A DNA stretch of 64,000 nucleotides from Bacillota bacterium (GCA_023421955.1 JAEZSE010000021.1:1-64000), one strand, 5' to 3'. Shown: positions 33,606-42,717, counted from the stretch's first letter. Made by a program: numbers and translations. Notes: generated by a model not told the origin, from the letters alone.

Positions 33606-34391
33606 ATGGACTATACTCAAACAAACAAGCAAGCATGGGAAGAGGCGTTCGAGCACCGCAAGCCCGGTTGGGGAGACGACAACGCAGAGATACTGAAAAC
33701 CCAACGCCTGCCCTTTCTCAATGCACATTTCGTCCAGGAGCTTGAAAAAACCAATTGGGCTGGCAAGGCAGTGGCGCAGTTCTGCTGCAACAACGGCCGC
33801 GAGCTGCTGTCTCTGATGCAGCTGGGCGCTGCGCGCGGCGTGGGGTTTGATATCGCTGAAAACCTGTTGGGCCAGGCGCGGAAGACCGCTGAAACAGCGG
33901 GCATCCCCTGCGAGTTTGTGTGCACTGACATCCTTCAAATCGGCCAGGAATACGAGAATGCTTTTGACATGGTGTTTTTCACAATCGGCGCGATCACATG
34001 GTTTCAAGACTTGAATGCACTGTTTTCCATCGTCACCCGCTGCCTGAAGCCAGGCGGCGTGATGTTTCTGCACGATTTTCACCCCGTGGTGAACATGCTG
34101 CCAATGCCCGGCGAGGAAGCATTTGACGGACAGCCCAAGCTGGCTCACTCCTATTTCAAGACTGAGCCATGGATTGAAAACAGCGGCATGGGCTACATGA
34201 CCACAGAGTATCAATCCAAGACCTTCACCAGCTTCTCGCATACGGTCGGAGCAATCCTCAATGCCCTGATTAAAGCAGGATTTACAATCCGGAGGTTTGA
34301 TGAATTTGATTATGACGTGGGCATGACGGATGCATACGACGGCAAAGGCTTTCCGCTCTCCATGTTGCTAAGCGCTGATAAAACTGCCTGA
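33606..34391 (+). CDS. Class I SAM-dependent methyltransferase
   Basis: 261 residues from the ATG at 33606 (GGAGGGAACT upstream). SAM motif I reads AVAQFCCNNGRELLSL with Cys-Asn replacing the more usual Gly-rich loop, then GFDIAENLLGQARK, the post-I acidic step CTDILQI, and CLKPGGVMFLHDFHPV. The substrate is unknown; related proteins are annotated as small-molecule methyltransferases. Monocistronic, divergent from the beta-helix gene. Confidence 0.86.
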   Translation: MDYTQTNKQAWEEAFEHRKPGWGDDNAEILKTQRLPFLNAHFVQELEKTNWAGKAVAQFCCNNGRELLSLMQLGAARGVGFDIAENLLGQARKTAETAGIPCEFVCTDILQIGQEYENAFDMVFFTIGAITWFQDLNALFSIVTRCLKPGGVMFLHDFHPVVNMLPMPGEEAFDGQPKLAHSYFKTEPWIENSGMGYMTTEYQSKTFTSFSHTVGAILNALIKAGFTIRRFDEFDYDVGMTDAYDGKGFPLSMLLSADKTA

Positions 34392-34438
34392 TATGGCGGA
34401 CTTCAGCAATCCTTAAGCTTGCGGCAGGTGTTTGTTCA

Positions 34439-34467
34439 TGGACAATGCCACAGGCCCCGTATATAAT
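34439..34467 (+). promoter_or_regulatory. Predicted sigma-A promoter of the M20 gene
   Basis: TGGACA (34439-34444), 17-base spacer, TATAAT (34462-34467); the start codon follows 28 bases later. Confidence 0.75.
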
Positions 34468-34494
34468 GGAGCTACTACCAAACAGAGGAACTTG

Positions 34495-35637
34495 ATGGGT
34501 TTTTCATCAGAAACACTGGCATTGCTGGATTACGCCAAGGATATGCGCCGCGCACTGCACCGCATCCCCGAGAGAGGGCTGGAGGAGCATTGCACGCAGC
34601 GTTTCATCCTGGAACAACTAAACGCCATGGGCATTAATGCTCAGCCAATCGCCGTCACAGGCGTCAAGGCGGTGCTTCATGGCGGAAAGGCGGGGCCTGT
34701 CACTGCGCTCAGGGCCGATATGGACGCTCTGAACGTTTGTGAGAAGACCGGCTGTGATTTTACAAGCAAGCATGAGGGCTGGATGCACGCATGCGGTCAT
34801 GATGGCCATATGGCGGGGCTGCTGGCCACGGCCCGGTTGCTCAAGGAAAACCTGGATCGGGTCTCCGGCACGGTGGTGTTGCTCTTCCAGCCCTGCGAGG
34901 AGCTGGTCAAAGGCGCCCGGATGCTGATGGAAGCAGACGCGCTGGATAACCCTGTGGTGGGCCGCGTGTTTGCTTTCCACCTGATGCCGCACCTGCCGGA
35001 GGGCACGATCGGCGTGGTCTCGGGGCCGGTGATGGCCGCAGCATGTGAGTTTGCTATTGATGTGACAGGCCGAAGCGCCCATGGCGCGATGCCCCATCTG
35101 GCTGTGGACGCCATTGCGGCGGCGGCAGCATTTGTGACCGGAGCGCAGGCGGTAATCTCCCGCGTGAAGCCGCCGGAAGCACCGGGGTTGTTGACATTTG
35201 GCAAGTTTGTGGGGGGCAGCCGCCACAACATCATAGCCGGGCATGTGGAGCTTGAGGGCACACTGCGGGCTTATGACGACGGTGTGATGGCAAGCATGCG
35301 GCAGAGCCTGCTTGGGCACCTCAAGGGCCTGGAGCAAGCCTGGGGTGTCACAACCCAGTTCAGGGTGCTGAGTGAAGTGCCGGTGACCGCCAACGATCCC
35401 GGGTTGGCCCAGCTGGCCCTGTCGCTGGCTCCCGATCTCACCACGGTTGCGGCGCCGCTCACCGTGGCGGAAGACTTTAGCCTTTACCGGCAGAAGGCAC
35501 CGGCGTTCATGGGCTTGCTTGGCTGCCGCAATGAGGAATCGGGCTTCACCGAGCCGCTGCATAGCGACCGGTTCAATTTCCGCGAGCATGCGCTTCTTGC
35601 CGCGGTGGAATTCTACAAACGGCTGTTGGTCACCTGA
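34495..35637 (+). CDS. M20 family metallo-amidohydrolase
   Basis: 380 residues from the ATG at 34495 (AGAGGAA upstream). Cytoplasmic zinc hydrolase of the aminoacylase/hippurate hydrolase/IAA-amino-acid hydrolase branch. Metal ligands are in ALRADMDAL and HACGHDGHMAGLL, then FQPCEELVKGARML (family QPAEE, here with Cys), the dimerisation lid GRSAHGAMPHLAVDAI and the late AEDFSLY. It hydrolyses N-acyl or peptide bonds of amino acid conjugates. Followed 20 bases later by the YesL-like gene. Confidence 0.92.
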   Translation: MGFSSETLALLDYAKDMRRALHRIPERGLEEHCTQRFILEQLNAMGINAQPIAVTGVKAVLHGGKAGPVTALRADMDALNVCEKTGCDFTSKHEGWMHACGHDGHMAGLLATARLLKENLDRVSGTVVLLFQPCEELVKGARMLMEADALDNPVVGRVFAFHLMPHLPEGTIGVVSGPVMAAACEFAIDVTGRSAHGAMPHLAVDAIAAAAAFVTGAQAVISRVKPPEAPGLLTFGKFVGGSRHNIIAGHVELEGTLRAYDDGVMASMRQSLLGHLKGLEQAWGVTTQFRVLSEVPVTANDPGLAQLALSLAPDLTTVAAPLTVAEDFSLYRQKAPAFMGLLGCRNEESGFTEPLHSDRFNFREHALLAAVEFYKRLLVT

Positions 35638-35657
35638 CAGGAAAGGCGAGGATCACA

Positions 35658-36575
35658 ATGTTCAAGGGCTTTTTCAACCGCATGTACAACGGTAACCCCA
35701 ACCGGCCCGATCTGGACCCAGGCGATATGCCGAAGAACAGGTTTGAGCTGTTTTTCACCACGCTCGGCGTGCGGATCGGCGACCTGATGAAGCTGAATAT
35801 GCTGTTGATCGTGTTTCTGCTGCCAATTGAGCTGTGGACCATCTGGACGCTGATGGCGATGAACGCCGGCCTGGCGGGAATCGACATGAGCGGCGGCGTG
35901 CCCCAGGTGGTCACAGAAAACCTGTTGAGTCAGCTTTCCTTCTATCTGATGGTCAACATTGTGCTGTTACCGCTGGCCGGCCCACCACTGGCCGGTATGA
36001 CCTATGTGGTTCGCAACTACGCCCGCGATGAGCACGCGTGGCTGTGGAGCGATTTCAGAGATCACATGAAGGCCAACTGGAAACAGTCGATGCTGCTGAT
36101 GCTGATTCTCGCGCTGATCATGTTCTTATCGTTTGTCGTGCTGTCGATGTATGCCTTTGCGCTGCAAACCCAGCAGTGGCTGTGGTTTATGATGACGCTG
36201 TATATCATTTTCCTGAGTTTATTCGTCCTGAGTTATATGTACGCGTTCCCGATGATGGTCACCTACAAGCTGAAGCTGGGGCAGATCCTGCGTAACAGCC
36301 TGATGCTGTCTATGGGCCGCCTGCCCTTCACGATCATCTTCGGCGTGCTTGCTGCCTTCCCGGTGGTGCTGGCAATTCTGATCTTCGGAGCCACCGGCTC
36401 CCCCATCGCGCTGCTGGCGTTGGCGCTGTACTACGCGCTGCTGGGGATCACGCTCACGGCATTCATCACCAACAGCTACACCAACGCCACCTTTGACAGG
36501 CTGATGCGCTCCGATTCCGGGCAGGACGACAGGCGCCCGCCGTTGGACCCGGAAGACAGGGAGATCAAGCCGTAA
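35658..36575 (+). CDS. DUF624 (YesL-like) membrane protein
   Basis: 305 residues. Six predicted helices, beginning with the family N-terminus NRFELFFTTLGVRIGDLMKLNMLLIVFLLP and the central RNYARDEHAWLWSDFRDHMKANWKQ segment. In Bacillus, YesL lies in a rhamnogalacturonan utilisation cluster; the molecular function is unknown. Cytoplasmic C-terminal tail is charged (DRRPPLDPEDREIKP). Likely cotranscribed with the M20 gene (20-base gap). Confidence 0.87.
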   Translation: MFKGFFNRMYNGNPNRPDLDPGDMPKNRFELFFTTLGVRIGDLMKLNMLLIVFLLPIELWTIWTLMAMNAGLAGIDMSGGVPQVVTENLLSQLSFYLMVNIVLLPLAGPPLAGMTYVVRNYARDEHAWLWSDFRDHMKANWKQSMLLMLILALIMFLSFVVLSMYAFALQTQQWLWFMMTLYIIFLSLFVLSYMYAFPMMVTYKLKLGQILRNSLMLSMGRLPFTIIFGVLAAFPVVLAILIFGATGSPIALLALALYYALLGITLTAFITNSYTNATFDRLMRSDSGQDDRRPPLDPEDREIKP

Positions 36576-36637
36576 TTACATAAAAACCCCTCTCACCCCG
36601 ATACTATGACGGGGTGATACTTGTGAAGAAACTCAAT

Positions 36638-36802
36638 ATGGAAAAGGAACGCATGAAATTCGAAGCAGCCGCAGAGCTGGGTTTGGCCGAAAAGCTGCTC
36701 CGCACCGGTTGGGGCGGCTTAACCAGCGAGGAGACAGGCCGCATCGGCGCCCTGCTCTCCGGCAAAGCCCGTGTCAAAAACAATGGGAGCAGCCGGCCGT
36801 GA
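36638..36802 (+). CDS. Small acid-soluble spore protein, alpha/beta type
   Basis: 54 residues from an ATG at 36638; an ATG at 36653 with AAGGAA just upstream is the alternative start. The pattern MKFEAAAELGL...GWGGLTSEETGRIGALL is that of minor clostridial alpha/beta SASPs: (K-F/Y)E-A-ELG near the N-terminus and GWGGL(T/S)xxE(T/S)GRIG near the C-terminus. These proteins coat and protect spore DNA. It is direct evidence for endospore formation. Its stop overlaps the next gene's GTG start (GTGA). CCCCG/CGGGG inverted bases flank a TACTAT box just upstream. Confidence 0.72.
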   Translation: MEKERMKFEAAAELGLAEKLLRTGWGGLTSEETGRIGALLSGKARVKNNGSSRP

Positions 36803-37551
36803 GCGTGCAGGATAATGCCTACAGCGCCCTGGCCGTGGTGTATGACCGGCTGGGCCATCATGACTACAGGGCCTGGGGCGATTACCTGACCGGGCTGCTG
36901 CTGGACATGGACGTGCAGCCGGGTGGCAAGCTGATCGACGCCGCGTGCGGCACCGGTGGCATCTCGCTGGAGCTGATCAAATCTGGCTATTCGGTGCTGG
37001 GCATTGACATTTCCCAGCAGATGCTCACCGAAGCCGCCGCGAAAGCAGCAAAGGCCGGAGCGCCGATCACCTTTGTGAAGCAGGACATCCGCGCCATGCG
37101 GGTGCACCGGCCGGTGGACGGTATTGTCTGCGCCTGCGACGGTGTGAACTACCTGCTGGAGCCTGACGACCTCAGGCAGTTTTTGTGCAGCGCCCGCAAG
37201 AGCCTGAAAAAGGGCGGCGCGCTTTTGTTTGATGTGAGCAGCGAGGAAAAGCTCGTTGCGATGGACGGCCAGCTCTACGGCGAGGAAACCGATGACACTG
37301 CTTATCTTTGGACCAACACACTGGACCGGGAGACCATGGTGATCACCATGGACATCACGCTGTTTGTGCGCCATTGGGAGTATTGGCGCAGGGAGAACGA
37401 GGTGCACCGCCAGCGGATCTGGACAGAGGAAGAGATCTCAACCGCGCTCACCCAGTGCGGCTACGAGCTTAAGGCAGTCTACGGGGCGTTCACAAAAGAA
37501 AAGCCCAAGCCCGGCTGCGACAGGCTGCAGTTTGTGGCACAGGCGGTATAA
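36799..37551 (+). CDS. Class I SAM-dependent methyltransferase, coupled to the SASP gene
   Basis: 250 residues from a GTG at 36799 that overlaps the SASP stop by four bases, with GGGAGC upstream. Motif I is KLIDAACGTGGISLELI, followed by GIDISQQMLTEA, the acidic FVKQDIRAM, and SLKKGGALLFDVSSEEK. The C-terminal beta domain (ETMVITMDITLFVR, RQRIWTEEEI) matches a common clostridial methyltransferase family of unknown substrate. Confidence 0.88.
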   Translation: MSVQDNAYSALAVVYDRLGHHDYRAWGDYLTGLLLDMDVQPGGKLIDAACGTGGISLELIKSGYSVLGIDISQQMLTEAAAKAAKAGAPITFVKQDIRAMRVHRPVDGIVCACDGVNYLLEPDDLRQFLCSARKSLKKGGALLFDVSSEEKLVAMDGQLYGEETDDTAYLWTNTLDRETMVITMDITLFVRHWEYWRRENEVHRQRIWTEEEISTALTQCGYELKAVYGAFTKEKPKPGCDRLQFVAQAV

Positions 37552-37579
37552 CGGGCGAAACAATCTCCGGAGGATGAAT

Positions 37580-38473
37580 TTGCAGGATAACGTCTATCGG
37601 TACTTGGCGGCTGGAGGCAATGTGCGCATCTCGCTGGCCCAAACCACACAGGCAGCGGAGGAGGCAAGCCGCATCCACGGAGCAACGCCGGTGGCTGCTG
37701 CGGCGATGGGCCGCACGCTCACAATGGCGCTGCTGCTGGCATCAGAGCTGAAGGGAGACGGCAGTGTGTCTGTCACGATCACCGGAGGAGGCCCCATCGG
37801 CAAGGTAATCGCTGTGGCCCGGCCTGACGGCACCGTAAAGGTGTATTGCTCCGACCCCACAGTGCACCTACCCACACGCCCCGACGGCAAGCTGGATGTG
37901 GGCGGCGCGGTGGGCCGGCAGGGCAAGCTGGCCGTAGTCAAGGATCTGGGTATGCGCGAGCCCTATATCGGCCAGGTAAATTTAGCCACCGGCGAGATCG
38001 GGGAAGACTTCGCGCTGTATCTGGCCGCATCCGAGCAGCAGCCGTCGCTGGCAGCGCTGGGTGTGCTGGTTTCACCGGAGGGCCCGGTGCTTTCTGCGGG
38101 CGGCATTGTGGTGCAGCCCCTGCCTGGTTGCCCGGAGGAAACGGTTTCCCATCTGGAGCTGATCGCCCCAACACTGGGCGACATCAGCCGCAGACTGCTG
38201 GACGAAGGGACGGACGGCGTGATCCAATCCACCTTCCATGGTATGGATCCGCAGCGCATCGGCGAAATGCCGGTGGAGCTGAAATGCGACTGCAACCGCG
38301 ATCGCATCGAGCGAGCACTCATTTCTCTTGGTGCCAAGGAACTCGGTGACATGATCGAGCAAGACGGCGGCGCAGAGGTGCGCTGCCACTTCTGCACACA
38401 AGCATATGAATTCACCGCCGAAGAGTTGGGCGCGCTGCAAACTCAGGCGGTATACGGAAGCGAGGGAGAATAA
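37580..38473 (+). CDS. hslO: Redox-regulated chaperone Hsp33
   Basis: 297 residues from a TTG at 37580, chosen because GGAGG sits at normal spacing; an ATG two codons upstream (37574) abuts the ribosome site. Hsp33 is activated by oxidation and protects unfolding proteins. Visible are NVRISLAQTTQAAEEA, the substrate-binding core GGGPIGKVIAVA, GYVGNP-like VGGAVGRQGKLAVVKDLG, SGEIGEDFALYLA-type motif, and the zinc centre CDC...CHFC (KCDCNRDRIERAL and VRCHFCTQAYEF). The stop TAA overlaps the next ATG (TAATG). Confidence 0.95.
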   Translation: MQDNVYRYLAAGGNVRISLAQTTQAAEEASRIHGATPVAAAAMGRTLTMALLLASELKGDGSVSVTITGGGPIGKVIAVARPDGTVKVYCSDPTVHLPTRPDGKLDVGGAVGRQGKLAVVKDLGMREPYIGQVNLATGEIGEDFALYLAASEQQPSLAALGVLVSPEGPVLSAGGIVVQPLPGCPEETVSHLELIAPTLGDISRRLLDEGTDGVIQSTFHGMDPQRIGEMPVELKCDCNRDRIERALISLGAKELGDMIEQDGGAEVRCHFCTQAYEFTAEELGALQTQAVYGSEGE

Positions 38474-39333
38474 TGGATCTGTTTGTGCTGGATTTTGAAA
38501 AGCAATTTGAGAAGCACCTGAAGCAATGGATGGACCAGAACCGTGACAAGTATAAAAAGCCGGAGCAGATGGAGGCCCAGGTGGAGGGTGTTTATGAGCG
38601 GTGGCTCAACTCCCCCGCCACTTGGCTGGATGGCGCCGCGCCGATCCACTATTTCGAGCGCTTCGACGACGCTGCATTGCTCGTCAAATGGATGCTCAAA
38701 TACATCACCGCTGGCGTGTGGGTGCCCGATCCGATGCTGGACCGCATCGTGACATTGGGCGACCAGGCCGAGCCGCTGCTCATGAAGCTCAAACGCCGCG
38801 AGATGCCTCTGCCCGCCGGTGAGAAGGGCGACGAGGCGGTGATGATTGCCATCAAGCTTTTGAACGAGATCGGCTCGGTGCTGCCGATGGAGGAGTATAT
38901 CGACGCCATCGTCAATAATCCGGACAACGACTATGCCGAGAGCATGGCCGAGGCGCTCACGGCGATGGGGCCTATTGTGGTGGAGCCAATCCTCTCCCGA
39001 ATGGGCAGAGATCTGGAGCCACAGGCTGTGGAATGGTTTTTGAGCGTGCTGGTGGAGTTCCCCGGCGACGAACGCATCTTCAAAAAGCTGCTGGCGGCTT
39101 ATCAGAGCGCCGAAAGCGACAAGGCCGTGATCGCGGCCTATCTGGGCAAATACGGCAACGCCGACGCCATCCCGGCGCTGAAGGCAGCACTGACAGAGGG
39201 CGCACTGAATTATCTGGAGTGGACCGAAACCCGCAATGCCATCGAGGAGCTGGGCGGAGAGGCCAATGTGCCGGAGCCCGATTTCTCCGGCGACCCGTGG
39301 TTTGAGTCGCTGCGATATCTGGATCAAAAGTAA
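38473..39333 (+). CDS. HEAT-like alpha-helical repeat protein, unknown function
   Basis: 286 residues, acidic and nearly all helical. From about residue 90 there are paired helices of 30-40 residues ending in small/hydrophobic patterns (MAEALTAMGPIVVEPILSRM, VEWFLSVLVEFPGDERIFKKL, YGNADAIPALKAALTEG), the look of HEAT or PBS-lyase-type repeats used for protein binding. The start overlaps the hslO stop by one base, so production is probably coupled to Hsp33. No catalytic motif is visible. Its role, perhaps as a partner of the chaperone, is conjecture. Confidence 0.75.
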   Translation: MDLFVLDFEKQFEKHLKQWMDQNRDKYKKPEQMEAQVEGVYERWLNSPATWLDGAAPIHYFERFDDAALLVKWMLKYITAGVWVPDPMLDRIVTLGDQAEPLLMKLKRREMPLPAGEKGDEAVMIAIKLLNEIGSVLPMEEYIDAIVNNPDNDYAESMAEALTAMGPIVVEPILSRMGRDLEPQAVEWFLSVLVEFPGDERIFKKLLAAYQSAESDKAVIAAYLGKYGNADAIPALKAALTEGALNYLEWTETRNAIEELGGEANVPEPDFSGDPWFESLRYLDQK

Positions 39334-39348
39334 CAAGTTGGCGGGCGC

Positions 39349-39828
39349 ATGAGCATCCGAAGCACCGCGAAGGCCATCATCCTCAACAACGGCAAGATCC
39401 TGCTCAACCGCTGTTATGACCTCCACAACGGCGACTATTTCACATTGCCCGGCGGCGGACAAAACCAGTATGAGACGCTGGAAGACGCCGTCATTCGCGA
39501 ATGCCAGGAGGAAACGGGCTACACCGTGATCCCCCTGCGCTTTGCGGCTCTCTGCGAGGAGATCTGCGACGACGAAGCATTCCGGCAGCGGCGGCCCGAA
39601 TATGCCCACAAGATGCTGCACATTTTCGTTTGCTCACTGCGCAACGAAACCAGGGCCACCCCCACCGAGACTGACGACATGCAGGTTGAGTGCGTCTGGC
39701 TGGATCTGGATGAACTGCCGGCCATCCGCTTGCTACCCGAAGCTCTTGGGGCAAACATCATTGAGCTGATCCATGGCGACAGGCCGCTGTTTCTGGGGTC
39801 GGCGCACATTCCATACAATCACGGATGA
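39349..39828 (+). CDS. Nudix hydrolase
   Basis: 159 residues. The Nudix box is complete: GGGQNQYETLEDAVIRECQEETGY gives GX5EX7REXXEEXGX (residues about 33-55). Nudix enzymes hydrolyse nucleoside diphosphates linked to other groups; the true substrate cannot be told. N-terminal strand RSTAKAIILNNGKILLNR and late VWLDLDELPAIRLLP are normal. Follows the HEAT-like gene by 15 bases with a weak ribosome site (GGCGGG). Confidence 0.9.
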   Translation: MSIRSTAKAIILNNGKILLNRCYDLHNGDYFTLPGGGQNQYETLEDAVIRECQEETGYTVIPLRFAALCEEICDDEAFRQRRPEYAHKMLHIFVCSLRNETRATPTETDDMQVECVWLDLDELPAIRLLPEALGANIIELIHGDRPLFLGSAHIPYNHG

Positions 39829-39960
39829 CGGATTTCATTCGCTCTTAAGACTGATGATATACTAGAGATAAGCCAACCAATCAAAAATCTTTTCTATGGA
39901 AAAGCACCTGACGGAGGCGATATAATACCCAAGTCAATATACTCTGGGGAGGATATTTGG

Positions 39961-40440
39961 ATGGGTTGCTCATTACACTGTGAACAAACCGGGGCTTGCT
40001 GCGCCAACGGCGATGTGGGCATCGTCTGCGCATGGACGAACACACTCATGACAACACTGGCCGCAAATCCGGCCATCGGTTCTGATCAAGCCGTCAAAAA
40101 GTGTGCCAAGGCCCATTATGACGCCATTGAGATGGGCGCAGTGCTCGATCCGTATGTGGGGAAGCCAAAAGCGTTTTATGAATTGCTGCAGGAAAAATGG
40201 GGCTGGATTATCACTGTGGATGCTGACGGAAAGCGCATCCTCGCCGACGAAAACAAAGCAGAGTGCGTGTGCCCGCTGGTGCGTGCAAAGGCTGCGGACA
40301 CCCCCAACCTGTGCAACTGCTCCGAGGGCTTTGCGGAGCTGATGTTTTCCAAGGTGCTGCAGAAGCCGGTTCGGGCAAAGGTTCTGGAGTCAGTGCTGCG
40401 GGGCGGCAAGCACTGCGTTTATGAAATCACATTGGGATAA
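39961..40440 (+). CDS. Cys-rich protein resembling ATC-hydrolase/DUF6144 proteins
   Basis: 159 residues after GGGGAGG. Twelve cysteines, including CEQTGACC near the start and the C-terminal pair of motifs ECVCPLV and LCNCSEGFAEL, then KPVRAKVLESVLRGGKHCVYEI. The last part matches a family usually labelled L-2-amino-thiazoline-4-carboxylic acid hydrolase-like or DUF6144, where CxC and the final LRG-x-x-x-C-x-(F/Y)-x-I are conserved. No reaction has been shown for such proteins here; metal or sensor binding through the cysteines is plausible. Confidence 0.65.
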   Translation: MGCSLHCEQTGACCANGDVGIVCAWTNTLMTTLAANPAIGSDQAVKKCAKAHYDAIEMGAVLDPYVGKPKAFYELLQEKWGWIITVDADGKRILADENKAECVCPLVRAKAADTPNLCNCSEGFAELMFSKVLQKPVRAKVLESVLRGGKHCVYEITLG

Positions 40441-40470
40441 AGCACAAGAAATCGACAGGAGGAAATGACC

Positions 40471-42453
40471 ATGGCTGCGGGTTTTGAAGCTCTGGAAACC
40501 AAACTGGTGCGGCGGTATGACACAGAGATCCTATGGATCGAGGCGTGGGGCGAAAACGGCCTCCGCGTGCGGGCGACCCACGAGGGCAGTATGCCCGAAA
40601 ACGATTTCGCGCTGCTGCCGGGCGGCAGCTGCAAGGCGGAAATTGTCATCTCAGGTGACACCGCCACAGTGAAAAACGGCGGCATTGTCGCCGAGGTTTC
40701 CGCGAAAGGCGGCATCACGTTCCGCAATGGCAAAGATGAAGTGCTCTTGCGGGAATACTCCAGTCAGGACTTTCTCGGCATACGGAAATACGGCCGGGAG
40801 TTCGCGCCGATTTTAGGCGGGGCTTACGGTCTCACCGCCCGCTTCCACCCCAACGACAGTGAGAAGCTCTATGGCATGGGCCAATACCAACAGCCCTATC
40901 TGGATCTAAAGGGCTGCACGCTGGAGCTGGCTCACCGCAATTGCCAGGCCAGCGTGCCCTTTGCCGTGTCGAGCATCGGCTATGGCTTATTGTGGAACAA
41001 CCCCGCTGTGGGCCAGGTCACCTTCGGCAAAAATATGACCGAGTGGCAGGCACGCTCCACCAAGGTGCTGGACTACTGGATCACCGCCGGCAGCACTCCG
41101 GCGCAGATCGTGGAGCAATATGCAAAAGCCGTGGGCACCACGCCGATGATGCCGGACTATGCCATGGGCTTCTGGCAGTGCAAGCTGCGCTACCGCACCC
41201 AGGAGGAGCTGATGGCAGTAGCCCGCGAGCACAAGCGCCGGGGCCTGCCCATGGACGTGATCGTGGCGGACTTCTTCCATTGGCCCACCCAGGGCGACTG
41301 GCGCTTTGACCCGGAGTATTGGCCCGACCCGGATGGGATGGTCAAGGAGCTCAAGGAGCTGGGCATCGAGCTCATGGTCTCCATCTGGCCCACGGTGGAT
41401 TATGAGAGCGAAAACTTTGAGGAAATGCTATCCAAGGGCATGCTGATGCGCACCGACCGAGGCTTGCGCATGACGATGAACTTCCAGGGTCAGACGCTGT
41501 TTTTCGACGCAACAAACCCGGATGCCCGCCGCTTCGTGTGGGAAAAGGCCAAGAAGAACTATTTTGACAAAGGCATCCGCATCTTCTGGTTGGACGAGGC
41601 CGAGCCCGAATTCCTGGCTTATGAGTATGACAATTACCGTTACCAGCAGGGTTCCTGCCTGGAGATCGGCAACCTCTACCCGGCGCTTTATGCCAAGACC
41701 TTCTACGACGGCATGACGGCGGAAGGCATGGACAAGCCCCTCAATCTGGCCCGCTGCGCCTGGGCAGGCTCACAGCGCTACGGCGCACTGGTATGGTCCG
41801 GCGACATCGCCTCCACGTTCGCGTCCTTCCGAAACCAGATCCCCTGCCTGCTCAACATGGGCCTGGCCGGCATCCCCTGGTGGACCAGCGACATCGGCGG
41901 CTTCTACGGCGGCAACCCCGACGACCCGGCCTTCCGCGAGTTGATCGTGCGTTGGTTCCAGTTCGGCGCGTTCTGCCCGGTGTTCCGCCTGCATGGCGAT
42001 CGCGTGCCCTACATCCAGCCCACCGGCACCAAGGGAGGCGCCAAGTTTGGCTCCGGCTCTGCCAACGAGATTTGGAGTTATGGCGACGAGGCCTATGATA
42101 TCTTCAGCAAATACATGTTCCTGCGCGAGCGCATGAAGCCCTATATCGCCGGCGTCATGAAGGAAGCCCACGAGAAGGGCACGCCGCCAGCCCGCCCGCT
42201 GTTCTACGATTTCCCGCAGGATCAGGCCGCCTGGCAGCATGAGGATGAATACCTGTTTGGGCCGGACATCCTGGTGGCCCCTGTGACCGAAGCCGGCCAG
42301 CGTAGCCGCAAAGTCTATCTGCCCACTAGGGCTGATTGGGTTGATGCCTGGACCGGTGCCGAATTCAACGGCGGCACCACCGTGGAGGCTGACGCGCCCA
42401 TTGACCGCATCCCGTTGTATGTACGCAAAGGCGCAGCAGTGAAGCTGTTCTAG
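40471..42453 (+). CDS. Glycoside hydrolase family 31, alpha-xylosidase-like
   Basis: 660 residues from the ATG at 40471 (GGAGG eight bases upstream); another ATG six bases earlier is too close to the site. No signal peptide. GH31 signs are YGMGQYQQPYLDLKG, PDYAMGFWQCKLRYRTQEE, DVIVADFFHWP, the nucleophile region IRIFWLDEAEPE, and the acid/base region GALVWSGDI, followed by GIPWWTSDIGGF. WLDEAEPE is typical of alpha-xylosidase/alpha-glucosidase subgroups acting on imported oligosaccharides. Confidence 0.93.
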   Translation: MAAGFEALETKLVRRYDTEILWIEAWGENGLRVRATHEGSMPENDFALLPGGSCKAEIVISGDTATVKNGGIVAEVSAKGGITFRNGKDEVLLREYSSQDFLGIRKYGREFAPILGGAYGLTARFHPNDSEKLYGMGQYQQPYLDLKGCTLELAHRNCQASVPFAVSSIGYGLLWNNPAVGQVTFGKNMTEWQARSTKVLDYWITAGSTPAQIVEQYAKAVGTTPMMPDYAMGFWQCKLRYRTQEELMAVAREHKRRGLPMDVIVADFFHWPTQGDWRFDPEYWPDPDGMVKELKELGIELMVSIWPTVDYESENFEEMLSKGMLMRTDRGLRMTMNFQGQTLFFDATNPDARRFVWEKAKKNYFDKGIRIFWLDEAEPEFLAYEYDNYRYQQGSCLEIGNLYPALYAKTFYDGMTAEGMDKPLNLARCAWAGSQRYGALVWSGDIASTFASFRNQIPCLLNMGLAGIPWWTSDIGGFYGGNPDDPAFRELIVRWFQFGAFCPVFRLHGDRVPYIQPTGTKGGAKFGSGSANEIWSYGDEAYDIFSKYMFLRERMKPYIAGVMKEAHEKGTPPARPLFYDFPQDQAAWQHEDEYLFGPDILVAPVTEAGQRSRKVYLPTRADWVDAWTGAEFNGGTTVEADAPIDRIPLYVRKGAAVKLF

Positions 42454-42548
42454 GCATTGGGGCAGCGAGCGGCTCGCGAGCTGTCAAACCACCCCCCCTC
42501 TTTATACATCCTCATCCACTGCCTTGGTTTAGTGGCTCTTTGCAATAA

Positions 42549-42624
42549 GGGGTTCGGGGCGACAGCCCCGAACAGCACCTCCCCCTCGCCCATGAATGGG
42601 AGAGGGGGTCGGGGGGTGAGGGCT
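42549..42624. repeat. Dispersed palindromic repeat block after the GH31 gene
   Basis: GTTCGGGGC-GACA-GCCCCGAAC followed by CCTCCCCCTCGCCCATGAATGGGAGAGGGGG and GGGGTGAGGG. Blocks of this form accompany DUF559 genes in other bacteria (general knowledge). The remainder of 42454-42659 shows no gene. Confidence 0.8.
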
Positions 42625-42659
42625 AGAGCATGCATTTAGCTCGATAAAATACTGATCAT

Positions 42660-42689
42660 TTGACACCCCCGCGTTTCCTGTCATATAAT
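42660..42689 (+). promoter_or_regulatory. Consensus sigma-A promoter of the oxidoreductase operon
   Basis: TTGACA (42660-42665), an 18-base spacer and TATAAT (42684-42689); both hexamers are perfect. Confidence 0.88.
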
Positions 42690-42717
42690 GCAGGCAGGAA
42701 ACAACGGCAGAGATTTG

